In this document: piece by piece, positions 44,921 to 53,207 of the stretch
How positions within the stretch are numbered: position 1 is the first letter of the stretch
Layout: each line of letters starts with the position of its first letter
DNA from: Planctomycetota bacterium
GTDB lineage: Bacteria; Planctomycetota; UBA1135; GCA-002686595
Reading direction: 5' to 3'
Assembly: GCA_016709875.1 (NCBI GenBank)
Contig: JADJLZ010000009.1
Coordinates: 218,824-282,823 of the forward strand
DNA: 64,000 nucleotides
Translations under genes and position numbers: made by a program
Notes under the pieces: generated by a model
The model's input: only the letters and a program-made list of their open reading frames with translations
Told to the model about the DNA's origin: nothing
The model's database searches: none

Positions 44921-45440
44921 TCACTCGAAGCGCTTGAGCTCGCGCCAGCAAAGCGTCGTACCCTGGTCCGAGGTCCGGGGGGGGGGGGGCCGGCGCCGGG
45001 GTCGCGCCGCAGGGGGCGGGCCGGCGGCGAAGACCCCTCCGCGCGTCCCAGCGTTGGCGGGCTCGGCGGGCGTGCCGCGGTTGCCAGTGCAGGTAGAAGG
45101 CGTCCTCCACAGAAACGACCAGCTCTCCCTCGCCTTCCCCGCGGCAGTTTCCGCCAGGACCCCCCGCAACGGTCGGGTGCCAGACCAGGCTGGGCAGCCA
45201 CTCCGGCCCTCACGGGTCCGTTCGGTACTCCTGGGAGAGAGATGCATCGGCTGGGTCACGGGAAGCTCCTTCGAGTCTCTGGGGACATCTCCCTGGACGC
45301 CAGGGGCGGCCTTCGCGCGGCAGTGGAGTCGAAGATTCCGAACGCGGACGACAGCTCGCCCCTGCCCCTCCCAGCGCGGCCGGCCACGAATTCCGCGCTT
45401 TGGTGGTAGCTTCGACCCGCCGCCGGCACTCTGCACCGCG
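44921..45440. other. 520-base region upstream of the ECF sigma fusion gene
   Basis: No convincing gene. The sigma reading frame stays open upstream to a TTG at 44934, but that part is low-complexity, crosses a G13 tract and lacks domain character. TACCCT (44960-44965) and TAGCTT (about 45410-45415, 25 or so bases before ATG) are candidate -10 boxes. Confidence 0.5.
44977..44989. repeat. Homopolymeric G13 tract
   Basis: Thirteen consecutive G residues lie between the carbonic-anhydrase-like gene and the sigma factor gene. It is the longest homopolymer seen in the window, and liable to slippage or assembly error. Confidence 0.9.
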
Positions 45441-48113
45441 ATGGACCCGCAACCCGTGCGCATCGAGGAGCTCCTGGCCCACGCCGGCTGGGTGCGCAAG
45501 CTCGCCGCACGCCTCGTGCGCGATGCCGGGACGGCCGACGATGTGGCGCAGGAGGTCTGGGCCTACGCGCTGCGCTCGCCGCCGCGCACGCGCTCGAACC
45601 TGCGCGCCTGGCTTTCCGCCGTGGTGCGCAACTCCGCGCGTTCGCTGCGCCGCGCCGAGGAGCGCAGGAGCCAGCACGAAGCGGCCGCACCCGCGCGCGG
45701 AGTCGAACCCGCCGCCGCCGAGCTCGTCGAGCGGGCGCACCTGCACCGCGATCTCGTCGAACAGGTGCTCGCGCTCGACGAGCCGCACCGCTCGATCGTG
45801 CTCGCGCACTGGTTCGAGGGCCAGAGCCTGGCGGAGATCGCGCGGCGGCAGGGGCTGAGCGCGCGCGTCGTCGCCGCGCGTCTCGACGCCGCGCACGAGC
45901 GGCTGCGGCAGCGCATGGACAAGTCCGCCGGCGGACGCGAGGCGTGGAGCCTCGCCTTCGTGAAGTGGACCGAACCGCATCTCGCGACCGCTGCGGCGGG
46001 CAGCGCCGGAACCGCCGTTACCTTGGGAGGACTCGTCTTGGCCAGCAAGCTCGTGATCGCAGGTGTCGTCGTGGTCGTCGCCGCGGGGCTGGGATGGATG
46101 CTCTGGCCGCGCGAACAGCCCTCCGCGCCCGTGGCGGGTGTTCCGGTGGCGAAGGAGACGCATGCTGAGAGCCTCGGATCCTCGCCCGATGGAGTCGCGC
46201 AACCGAACGTGGGCAGTGCGCGCGAGGCGCTGAAGCCCGAGAGCTCTGCGGGCGCCGCCTCCACGGCCGCTCCCCGCGAGCGCTGGATCGTCCGCGGCCA
46301 CGTCCACGGCGCACCCGGCGGACGCGCGGCGGAAACGACGCTCACAGCGCAATTCGTCGGCCAGTACAACATTCAAGAGCATGCATCCGCGAACGCGGCC
46401 AACGACGGTTCCTTCGAACTCGACGTGACCGAGATCCGCAAGCGATGGCTGCGCGACGCGGCACCATCCGAACTCATTGTCACTGCGGATCACCCCGTGT
46501 GTCTCCTCGCCGAAGCTCGAGCGGCCTACGGGAGCGCCACCATCGATCCAGACCCCAACGCCGATCCGCATGCCGTGTACGAGTGCGACATCAGTCTGAC
46601 CCCGGGGGCTGTCGTCACAGGGCGTGTCGTGACACCGTCGGACTGGAAGGCGCCGCAAGACTCCGGACGCGAACCTCACCGCCCTTGCGCCGGGATCTTC
46701 GATCTCGTCGCTGACTCGGCTCACCCTGAGGGTCTCAGCCACACGAGTTGCGATGAGCAGGGTCGCTGGACTCTCCGCGCAAATCATGGTGGGCCGCTGC
46801 TCGTGATCGCCTGTGCCGAGGGATTGCGGCCCGCATCGATCCAGGTCGAGGCCAGCGTCGGCACGTCCACGGACGCGGGCTCACTCGCACTGGGTCCCGG
46901 CGCAACGGTCTCCGGCTGGGTGGAGCGCGGAGGCAGTCGGGCCGGCCCCGGACTACGGGTCGCGGCGAGACTGAAGCTGGAGCGTTACGAGGGTCGCCGC
47001 GATATTCGGTCGGGGTACGGGGCGGATTTTCTGCTGTATCCGATCGCTGGAGCCTTCGAGCACTCTGTCCTGGGGGCGGAGACTCGAGCGGATGGGAGCT
47101 TCGAAATCCACGGGCTCGCGGCGACCGACTACGAATTGCGTGTCGACTCCGTGCCCGGTCTGCGCATGTACGTGGGCGGTCGTGACCCAGGCGAGCTCAC
47201 GGTGCACGCACCTCAGGCCGGAGTGGTCCTCGCAGGTGTACCCCCGTCGATCACCCTCCGGGCGACAGTCAACGGCCGCCCTCCGACGGACCCGGAACTC
47301 GACGGTGTCGTCATCGACCTCGTGCCGCTGTCGAAGGAGTCCAGCAAGGGCGAAATCGATCTCACGCGAAGCAAGGCTGGCTACGGCGTGCAGCTCCTCC
47401 CCGGCGTCGCCTACGAATTGCGCGTCCGACCTGGCCGGTACGTTCCAACCGTACTGCCCATAGGGGCGCTCGAGTTCGGAGAGCAACGCACGCTCGTCCT
47501 CGACCTGAAGCCACAGGATCAGGTCAGCACGCTCGTGCTGCGCTTCGCTGCGAAGCCCCCCGAACAGCTCGCCAGAGTGCGGATCGCGCTCCTCGATCCA
47601 TCCGCTTCGGACGACGAGGGAGCCGTGTGGCAATCGGTGAACCGCTCGGACCAGGGCACCTTCGTCCTGCGTGATCTCTCGCCAGGGACCTACCGCGCCC
47701 TCGTCCGGACCTACAGCATCTGGGACCGAGTCGAGATGACGTACTACCTGCCCTGCGAGTTCCCGCTCACCCTGGAACCGAAAGCAACCGTCGAGCGCGA
47801 GGTTCCCCTCGAACTCGGAGCGCGATTGCGCATGTCCGCCAAGGATGAGCGCGGCGGGTACGTGCGCGCTGCGGTCGAGTTGCGCGACGCCTCGGGCGCG
47901 AAGCTGGCCACCGATTTCTACTGCGTCACCGCGGGCATGCGCTACGGCTGCGGCTGGTATCTCTGCGAGCAGGGCCCCAACGATCACCCGCCGCTCCCTG
48001 CAGGACACTACGAGTTCACGCTCAAGGCCGAGGGCTTCGCCACCGAGGTCGTGCCCGTCGATCTCGTCGCCGGCGAGTTGAAGACGCTCGACGTCGTCCT
48101 GCACCCGAAGTGA
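45441..48113 (+). CDS. ECF sigma factor fused to a membrane helix and large extracytoplasmic region
   Basis: 890 residues from ATG 45441. Residues 1-165 are an ECF sigma-70 factor: region 2 (HAGWVRKLAARLVRDAGTADDVAQEVWAYAL) and region 4 (LALDEPHRSIVLAHWFEGQSLAEIARRQG, then LSARVVAARLDAAHERL). A membrane helix follows at about 195-220 (LVLASKLVIAGVVVVVAAGLGWML). The remaining 660 residues should be outside the cytoplasm and consist of beta-sandwich, carboxypeptidase-regulatory-like repeats (GAVVTGRVVTP, GATVSGWVERGG, TFVLRDLSPGTYRAL, LPAGHYEFTLKAEGF). No separate anti-sigma gene is adjacent. The arrangement implies a membrane-held sigma factor released or activated by an external signal; ECF factors with long C-terminal extensions are known in Planctomycetota. 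Confidence 0.87.
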   Translation: MDPQPVRIEELLAHAGWVRKLAARLVRDAGTADDVAQEVWAYALRSPPRTRSNLRAWLSAVVRNSARSLRRAEERRSQHEAAAPARGVEPAAAELVERAHLHRDLVEQVLALDEPHRSIVLAHWFEGQSLAEIARRQGLSARVVAARLDAAHERLRQRMDKSAGGREAWSLAFVKWTEPHLATAAAGSAGTAVTLGGLVLASKLVIAGVVVVVAAGLGWMLWPREQPSAPVAGVPVAKETHAESLGSSPDGVAQPNVGSAREALKPESSAGAASTAAPRERWIVRGHVHGAPGGRAAETTLTAQFVGQYNIQEHASANAANDGSFELDVTEIRKRWLRDAAPSELIVTADHPVCLLAEARAAYGSATIDPDPNADPHAVYECDISLTPGAVVTGRVVTPSDWKAPQDSGREPHRPCAGIFDLVADSAHPEGLSHTSCDEQGRWTLRANHGGPLLVIACAEGLRPASIQVEASVGTSTDAGSLALGPGATVSGWVERGGSRAGPGLRVAARLKLERYEGRRDIRSGYGADFLLYPIAGAFEHSVLGAETRADGSFEIHGLAATDYELRVDSVPGLRMYVGGRDPGELTVHAPQAGVVLAGVPPSITLRATVNGRPPTDPELDGVVIDLVPLSKESSKGEIDLTRSKAGYGVQLLPGVAYELRVRPGRYVPTVLPIGALEFGEQRTLVLDLKPQDQVSTLVLRFAAKPPEQLARVRIALLDPSASDDEGAVWQSVNRSDQGTFVLRDLSPGTYRALVRTYSIWDRVEMTYYLPCEFPLTLEPKATVEREVPLELGARLRMSAKDERGGYVRAAVELRDASGAKLATDFYCVTAGMRYGCGWYLCEQGPNDHPPLPAGHYEFTLKAEGFATEVVPVDLVAGELKTLDVVLHPK

Positions 48114-48164
48114 ACCGAAAAAGGTCGCGGGCGGACGCCGGAGACCGGCATCCGCCCGCGTGGA

Positions 48165-48242
48165 TGGTGACGCCATGGGGATTTGAACCCCAGTCGCCAG
48201 GATGAAAACCTGGTGTCCTAGGCCTGGCTAGACGATGGCGCC
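48165..48242 (-). tRNA. tRNA-Glu (UUC)
   Basis: A cloverleaf can be drawn on the minus strand: acceptor GGCGCCA with TGGCGTC, anticodon stem CCAGG/CCTGG around the loop TTTTCAT (anticodon TTC), T-arm TGGGG TTCAAAT CCCCA, discriminator A. CCA is encoded (48165-48167). Confidence 0.95.
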
Positions 48243-48318
48243 ACGTGTTCGATTCGCCTCCGCAGAGCCTCGCGGCGCTTCGGAGAGGGCAGAAAGGTAG
48301 GGTCCGCACCCCCCACTG

Positions 48319-49494
48319 TCAACCGCCCCGGGTCCAGCCCTTTGCCTCCAGGCGGCCGATCACGTGCCGGTATTCCCGCTCCAGCCCCTCCACCAGCGAC
48401 CCGGGCCCGCGCGCGGCGCCGGGGAGGACGTCCCAGGTGTAGGTCTCGATCTCGACGTGCAGCTCGTCGCTCCCCCAGCGGCCGGGCGCCTCGAGCAGCC
48501 CGTCGAGCAGCGCCTCGGCGTGGGCGCGCGTCGTGACCAGGCCCGAGCCGAGCTCCTCGCGGTCGACCGGGACGTGGAAGTGGCAGCGCAGCTCGTCGAA
48601 CTGCGCGGCGTCGTGCTCCTTCAGCGGCCCGAGGTCGTCGAAGCGTCGCAGCCCGTCCGCGCTGCGCGCCGTGACCTGGTGCAGGTAGCGCGGCTCGTCG
48701 AGCGCGAGCAGCGCGCGCCAGCCGGCTGCGTTCTTCCCCGGCGCGAGCAGCGCGAGCGCATTGGTGTACTGGAACTTCGCCAGCGGGCCCGCGCCCAGCG
48801 CCGCGTCGAGCGCCGCGCGCGGGTCCTCGAACTCGACCGCGCTGTGGCAGGCGTCGAGGCACAGCGAGACGCCCGCGCGCCGCGCGATCGCCGCCGCGTC
48901 GGCGGTCGCGTTGGCGTTCGAGCGCGGCTCGGCCTCGATGCCGAGCGCGATCTGGCCGCCCCCGCGCGCGGCGAGCGCGTGCAGGAAATCGCGCGCGTCC
49001 TCGAGTCCTTCGAGGGCGCGCTCGGCGCGGTCGCCGTGCGCCAGTTCCGCGCCCCAGCCGCCTGCGTGCGTGCTGATCGAGAGCCGCCGTCCCGCGCCCG
49101 CGAGCGCGCAGCCGAGCTCCGCGACGAGCAGCGTGTAGGCCAGGCGCTCGTCGCTGCCCCAGGGCGGGTGGTAGACCTTGTGCTTGACGCTCGCGGCGTG
49201 GAATCCGCCGTAGGGAAACGCGTTGTAGGTGAACGGGTCGAGCGCTTCGCGCGCCAGGAGCTGGCGCAGATCCCCCAGCGCGGCTTCCGAGCGCTGCAGC
49301 TCCTCCGCGAGCGCGGCGGAGAAGTACATCCCTACGCCGAAGGACTCGCCCGGAGTCACGAGGCGGTCGCGCAGCGGCAGCGTGATCGTGCGCAGGCCCG
49401 CGTGCAGGTCCTCGAGCGTCTCCGCGGCGTGCACGTTGAGACAGTACGCCAGGCGCACACAGCGCCCAGGATGCTCGGGGTGCGTGAAGCGCAC
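48319..49494 (-). CDS. eboE: EboE-like metabolite-traffic protein (TIM-barrel, xylose-isomerase-like)
   Basis: 391 residues from GTG 49494. Characteristic segments: LAYCLNVHAAETLEDLHAGL, PGESFGVGMYFSAALAEEL, FTYNAFPYGGFHAASVKHKVYHPPWGSDERLAYT, LSISTHAGGW, ALGIEAEPRSN, LCLDACHSAVEF and HVEIETYTWDVLP. The conserved His/Glu/Asp positions suit a metal-dependent TIM barrel. EboE is one of six proteins of the eboABCDEF cluster linked to export of secondary-metabolite precursors in bacteria and algae. The other ebo genes are absent here, so its role in this genome is open. It follows a Trm112-like gene by 12 bases. Confidence 0.82.
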   Translation of the reverse strand: MRFTHPEHPGRCVRLAYCLNVHAAETLEDLHAGLRTITLPLRDRLVTPGESFGVGMYFSAALAEELQRSEAALGDLRQLLAREALDPFTYNAFPYGGFHAASVKHKVYHPPWGSDERLAYTLLVAELGCALAGAGRRLSISTHAGGWGAELAHGDRAERALEGLEDARDFLHALAARGGGQIALGIEAEPRSNANATADAAAIARRAGVSLCLDACHSAVEFEDPRAALDAALGAGPLAKFQYTNALALLAPGKNAAGWRALLALDEPRYLHQVTARSADGLRRFDDLGPLKEHDAAQFDELRCHFHVPVDREELGSGLVTTRAHAEALLDGLLEAPGRWGSDELHVEIETYTWDVLPGAARGPGSLVEGLEREYRHVIGRLEAKGWTRGG

Positions 49495-49506
49495 GAGCTT
49501 CCCCGC

Positions 49507-49755
49507 TCAGGCGAGCGCGATGCCCTCGTCGACGAGCAACACCGGGATGTCGTCGCGCACGGGGTAGACGATCTTGCCGTCCTGGCGCACCAGGCCGCCG
49601 GCGAGCGCCTGCTTGACCTCGCCGCCGCCGACGTTCTTGACGGCTCCGGCGGCGATGCGCTGGTTGACGCGCTTCAGCTGCTCCGCGTTCGCCTCGGCGA
49701 GCGGCTGACGAGTTTCGGGGCAGGCGAGGATGGCGAGAAGGTCCTTGTCGATCAC
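49507..49755 (-). CDS. Trm112-like (UPF0434/YcaR) protein
   Basis: 82 residues from GTG 49755: VIDKDLLAILACPETRQPL, with a later VRDDIPVLLVDEG, the typical beginning and end of the Trm112/UPF0434 fold. Classical members bind Zn through CxxC pairs; here only one cysteine (ACPET) is retained, so zinc binding is doubtful. Bacterial members are thought to act as small adaptor proteins. Probably co-transcribed with eboE. Confidence 0.85.
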   Translation of the reverse strand: MIDKDLLAILACPETRQPLAEANAEQLKRVNQRIAAGAVKNVGGGEVKQALAGGLVRQDGKIVYPVRDDIPVLLVDEGIALA

Positions 49756-49834
49756 GCGTCCATGCTCGCTGATCGGAGGGCGCGGCTCAAGTGCGGCGCT
49801 TGACAGGCCCCCCTGGGCGGGCGAGCTTCTGGCG

Positions 49835-50851
49835 ATGATCCCGGCACTCCTGGCCCTGTGCGCGCTGGCACAGGACGCCCCGCCGCGCGTCCTGCCCGCC
49901 GAGACCGCGGCCGAGCGCACGGCAGCGGCGCTGCACGGCGGCGTCGTCGGGACACCGATCCCCGCGCCCGCCCCGGGCAGCGCGGAGAGCTGGCAGGGCT
50001 GGTTCGCCGATCTCGAGGCGTCGCGCGCGGCGCCGGCGCCCGATCCTGCGCGCGAGGCGCGCCTGGCGCTCTTCGCGCTCGAGCAGCGGCGCTCTGGCGA
50101 GGCCTGGAAGCACTTCTCGCGCTGCGGTGCGCAGCCCGGGGTGTGCGCCGCGCTGCTGCCGCGCTTCCTGCCCGGCGTCGGCGCGGACGCGCCGCTGGAC
50201 AAGGACGGTTTTGCGGGCGCGCTGCCCGATGGCGTGCTGCTGGCACCCGCGCTGCCGCCGGCGACAGGCGACGCGCCGCGCGGCCGCATCCAGCGGCGCG
50301 AGATGAAGCTCAGCGCGCTGCACATCGGCAAGGCGACGGTCTCGCTGCGCGTCGCGGTCGAGTACGACGGGATCACGGTCGAGGTCGGCCACGTCGCGGG
50401 CGAGAGCTGCAAGCTCGCGCTCGTGCTGCCCTGCGAGCCCGGATACCAGCTCGCCAACGAGTACATCGACTGGTACGTGCAGGAGACGCACGGCGCGCCG
50501 CTCGCGCTCGAGTGCAAGCCCGGCGAGGACGTGCACACGCTCTACGGCCGCATCGAGCCGCAGTCGATCCTCGGTCCCGAGCGCGTGCCGGAGACTCTGC
50601 CCGCACTCGCCGCGCGCGAGGGGCTCGTGTTCGAGCTCCTGCCCGGCGATTCCGACGAGACACTGCTGCGCGCGATCGCTGCGAGCTTCCACGCGCCGCC
50701 GCTGGGACTTCAGGCGCGCGTCTGGGTGCTCGGAAGCGCGCCCTTCCCGGGTGGGCTGCGCGTGGATCTATCCCGGCCAGACGAGCGCGCGCGGCGTCTT
50801 TCGGACTTGTGCGCGGCGATCGAGCGTTTCGTGCTCGACGCGGCGCATTGA
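49835..50851 (+). CDS. Exported protein of unknown function
   Basis: 338 residues. A short leader (MIPALLALCALAQ) suggests export. The N-terminal half is Ala/Pro-rich helical (WQGWFADLEASRAA, EQRRSGEAWKHFSRCGAQPG); the C-terminal half has beta character (ATVSLRVAVEYDGITVEVGHVAGESCKLALVLPCEPGY, LQARVWVLGSAPFPGGLRVDL). No family is recognised. A TTGACA at about 49799-49804 is the only -35-like element upstream, and no good -10 follows it. Confidence 0.65.
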   Translation: MIPALLALCALAQDAPPRVLPAETAAERTAAALHGGVVGTPIPAPAPGSAESWQGWFADLEASRAAPAPDPAREARLALFALEQRRSGEAWKHFSRCGAQPGVCAALLPRFLPGVGADAPLDKDGFAGALPDGVLLAPALPPATGDAPRGRIQRREMKLSALHIGKATVSLRVAVEYDGITVEVGHVAGESCKLALVLPCEPGYQLANEYIDWYVQETHGAPLALECKPGEDVHTLYGRIEPQSILGPERVPETLPALAAREGLVFELLPGDSDETLLRAIAASFHAPPLGLQARVWVLGSAPFPGGLRVDLSRPDERARRLSDLCAAIERFVLDAAH

Positions 50852-50928
50852 ATGCGCCCCCGCGGCCGGCGTAGGCCGCTTCCCTCCTCTGGAGACGGGC
50901 GGCGCGTGACGTGGCGGCGGGCGCACAC

Positions 50929-50934
50929 TACGCT
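50929..50934 (+). promoter_or_regulatory. -10 box (TACGCT) of the NfeD-flotillin operon
   Basis: TACGCT lies 42 bases before the nfeD-like ATG, giving a short leader that carries AGGAGA about seven bases ahead of the start. Confidence 0.35.
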
Positions 50935-50976
50935 CTGCGGCCAAGCAGCGCCCCCCCGCGCTCCAGGAGACTCGCC

Positions 50977-51522
50977 ATGCACTGGATCGAAACGCTTTGC
51001 CTTGCCTGCGCCGGAATCGGTGGCGCCGTGCTCGTGCTCCTCACGGTGCTCTCGCTCTTTGGCGGAGATCACGGCGAGGTGGACCACGGCGAGAGCGGCG
51101 AGCTCGAGCACGACTCCGCGCTCAACTTGCTCTCGGTGCGCTCGGTCGCGGCCTTCCTGGCCTTCTTCGGCCTGGGCGGCTGGGGCGGGATCCAGGCGGG
51201 CTGGTCGCCCTTCGCCTCGCTGCTCGTCGGCGTCGCGGCGGGCTCGCTGATGCTGGTCGCGGTGGCGCTGCTCTTCCGGCTGCCGCGCAAGCTGCACGCC
51301 GAGGGCAACCTCGATCCGGCGAACGCCGTGGGGCTGGTCGCGCACGTCTACCTGCGCATCCCCGGACAGAACAGCGGCAAGGGCAAGATCACGCTCTCGC
51401 TGCAGGGCCGCTCGGCGGAATTCCACGCCTGCACCAACGGCGGCGAAATCCCCACCGGCGCGGACGTGCGCGTCGCGCGCCTCATCTCTTCCGACACTTT
51501 CGAAGTCGAAGCGCTCTCCTGA
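50977..51522 (+). CDS. NfeD-like membrane protein
   Basis: 181 residues. Two to three membrane helices (LCLACAGIGGAVLVLLTVLSLF; SVAAFLAFFGLGGW; FASLLVGVAAGSLMLVAVALLF) precede a C-terminal OB-like domain (VGLVAHVYLRIPGQNSGKGKITLSLQGRSAEFHA, GADVRVARLISSDTFEVEAL). This is the short, protease-less NfeD form that pairs with flotillins (the YuaF-YuaG arrangement). AGGAGA lies about seven bases before ATG 50977. It ends seven bases before the flotillin gene. Confidence 0.85.
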   Translation: MHWIETLCLACAGIGGAVLVLLTVLSLFGGDHGEVDHGESGELEHDSALNLLSVRSVAAFLAFFGLGGWGGIQAGWSPFASLLVGVAAGSLMLVAVALLFRLPRKLHAEGNLDPANAVGLVAHVYLRIPGQNSGKGKITLSLQGRSAEFHACTNGGEIPTGADVRVARLISSDTFEVEALS

Positions 51523-51529
51523 GACCACC

Positions 51530-53158
51530 ATGCAAAGCTCCCCTCTCGCACTGCTCCAGATCCTCGACGGCGCGAACATCGCGCTCTTCGCGGGCATCGG
51601 CCTGGCCGTCCTGGTCGTCTTCAGCTTCCTGATGGTCTTCGTGCGGCGCTACAAGCGCTGCCCGTCCAACCGCATCCTGGTCGTGTACGGCAAGACCAGC
51701 GCCGGGCGCTCGGCCAAGTGCCTGCACGGCGGCGGCACGTTCGTGATGCCGCTGATCCGCGACTACGCCTACCTCTCGCTGGATCCGATGCAGATCGAGA
51801 TCCCGCTCTCGGGCGCGCTCTCGATCGAGAACATCCGCGTCAGCGTGCCGAGCGTCTTCACGGTCGCGATCGGCACCGACGAGGAGACCATGAACAACGC
51901 GGCGATCCGCCTCCTGAGCCTGGACCTGCGCGCGATCATGAAGCTCGCCGAGGACATCATCCTGGGCCAGCTGCGCCAGGTGATCGCGTCGATGAAGATC
52001 GACGAGATCAACAAGGACCGCGACACCTTCCTCTCGAAGATCCAGTCCTCGCTCGAGCCCGAGCTCAAGAAAATCGGCCTGGTGCTGCTGAACGTCAACA
52101 TCAAGGACATCAGCGACGAGTCGGGCTACATCGAGGCGATCGGCAAGAAGGCCGCCTCCGAGGCGATCCAGCAGGCCACGATCGACGTCGCGCACCAGGA
52201 GAAGCTCGGTGCGATCGGTGTCGCCGCGGCCAGCAAGGACCGCCAGATCGAGGTCGCGAACAACGAGAAGCTGCGCGACATCGGCACCAAGGAAGCCGAG
52301 CGCGAACGCGCGGTGCGCGTGGCCGAGCTCGAGAAGGAGCGCACGATCGGCGAGCAGAAGGCAGGCTTCGAGCGCGAGGCTTCGGTGCGCGAGGCCGAGC
52401 GCGTGATGCGCATCGCGGTCGCCGAGGCCAACGCCAAGGCCGTCGCAGGCGAGAACAAGTCCAAGGCCGAGATCGCCGGCACCAACGCCGAGCTGCGCGT
52501 GCGCGAAGCCGACGCCTACCAGTTGGGCGAGACGCGCCAGCGCGAGAGCCAGGCCAAGGTGCTCGAGGCGCAGTACATCGCCCAGGCCAAGGCCGCCGAG
52601 GCGCAGGGCAAGAAGATCGAAGCCGAGAAGCGCGCCGAGCTCGAGTCGCTCGCGCGCGCCGTCAAGGCGCAGACGATCGTCGATGCCGAGGCGCTCGCGG
52701 AGAAGCGCCGCATCGAGGCCGAGGGCGAGGCCTCCGCGATCTACGCGCGTCTGGCGGCGCAGGCCAAGGGCGAATTCGAGATCCTGGCCAAGAAGGGCGA
52801 CGGCCTGAAGCGCATCATCGAGGCCTGCGGCGGTGCGCAGCCGGCCTTCCAGATGATGATGCTCGAGCACATCGACGCGCTCTCCAAGACCGCCGCGCAG
52901 GCGATCAGCAACGTCAAGTTCGACAAGGTCGTCGTCTGGGACGGCGGCAGCACCAAGGACGGCACCAACGCGACGGGCAACTTCCTGCGCGGCATGGCGA
53001 GTTCACTCCCGCCGGTGATGCACATGATGAAGGACATCGGCGGGGTCGAGATGCCGGCCTACTTCGGCAAGCTCGTGATGGAGGCCGAAAAGGCCGCCGC
53101 GCCCGGCACGGACACGCCTGCGCCGCCGGCCGCGGAGGCGCCGGGCGGCAAGTCCTGA
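51530..53158 (+). CDS. Flotillin family protein (YuaG/FloT-like)
   Basis: 542 residues. One N-terminal membrane helix (IALFAGIGLAVLVVFSFLMVFV), an SPFH/PHB domain (RILVVYGKTSAGRSAKCLHGGGTFVMPLIRDYAYLSLDPMQIEI to about residue 200) and a long Ala/Glu/Lys-rich coiled coil with EA repeats (residues 210-410), ending in a Pro/Ala tail. Flotillins oligomerise at the cytoplasmic membrane and organise membrane microdomains and fluidity. The NfeD partner immediately upstream supports this assignment. Confidence 0.92.
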   Translation: MQSSPLALLQILDGANIALFAGIGLAVLVVFSFLMVFVRRYKRCPSNRILVVYGKTSAGRSAKCLHGGGTFVMPLIRDYAYLSLDPMQIEIPLSGALSIENIRVSVPSVFTVAIGTDEETMNNAAIRLLSLDLRAIMKLAEDIILGQLRQVIASMKIDEINKDRDTFLSKIQSSLEPELKKIGLVLLNVNIKDISDESGYIEAIGKKAASEAIQQATIDVAHQEKLGAIGVAAASKDRQIEVANNEKLRDIGTKEAERERAVRVAELEKERTIGEQKAGFEREASVREAERVMRIAVAEANAKAVAGENKSKAEIAGTNAELRVREADAYQLGETRQRESQAKVLEAQYIAQAKAAEAQGKKIEAEKRAELESLARAVKAQTIVDAEALAEKRRIEAEGEASAIYARLAAQAKGEFEILAKKGDGLKRIIEACGGAQPAFQMMMLEHIDALSKTAAQAISNVKFDKVVVWDGGSTKDGTNATGNFLRGMASSLPPVMHMMKDIGGVEMPAYFGKLVMEAEKAAAPGTDTPAPPAAEAPGGKS

Positions 53159-53191
53159 GCAAGGCCCTTCCGGTTCCCGCAGGGCGAGCGC

Positions 53192-53197
53192 TAGGCT
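53192..53197 (+). promoter_or_regulatory. -10 box (TAGGCT) of the aminopeptidase gene
   Basis: TAGGCT ends ten bases before the ATG at 53208; there is no ribosome site between them. Confidence 0.4.
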
Positions 53198-53207
53198 CAG
53201 GTCCCGC

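Noticed and set aside
44934..45440. Extension of the sigma-fusion protein upstream to a TTG at 44934
   Set aside because: Low-complexity translation across a G13 tract with no domain; ATG 45441 begins exactly at the sigma region 2 helix.
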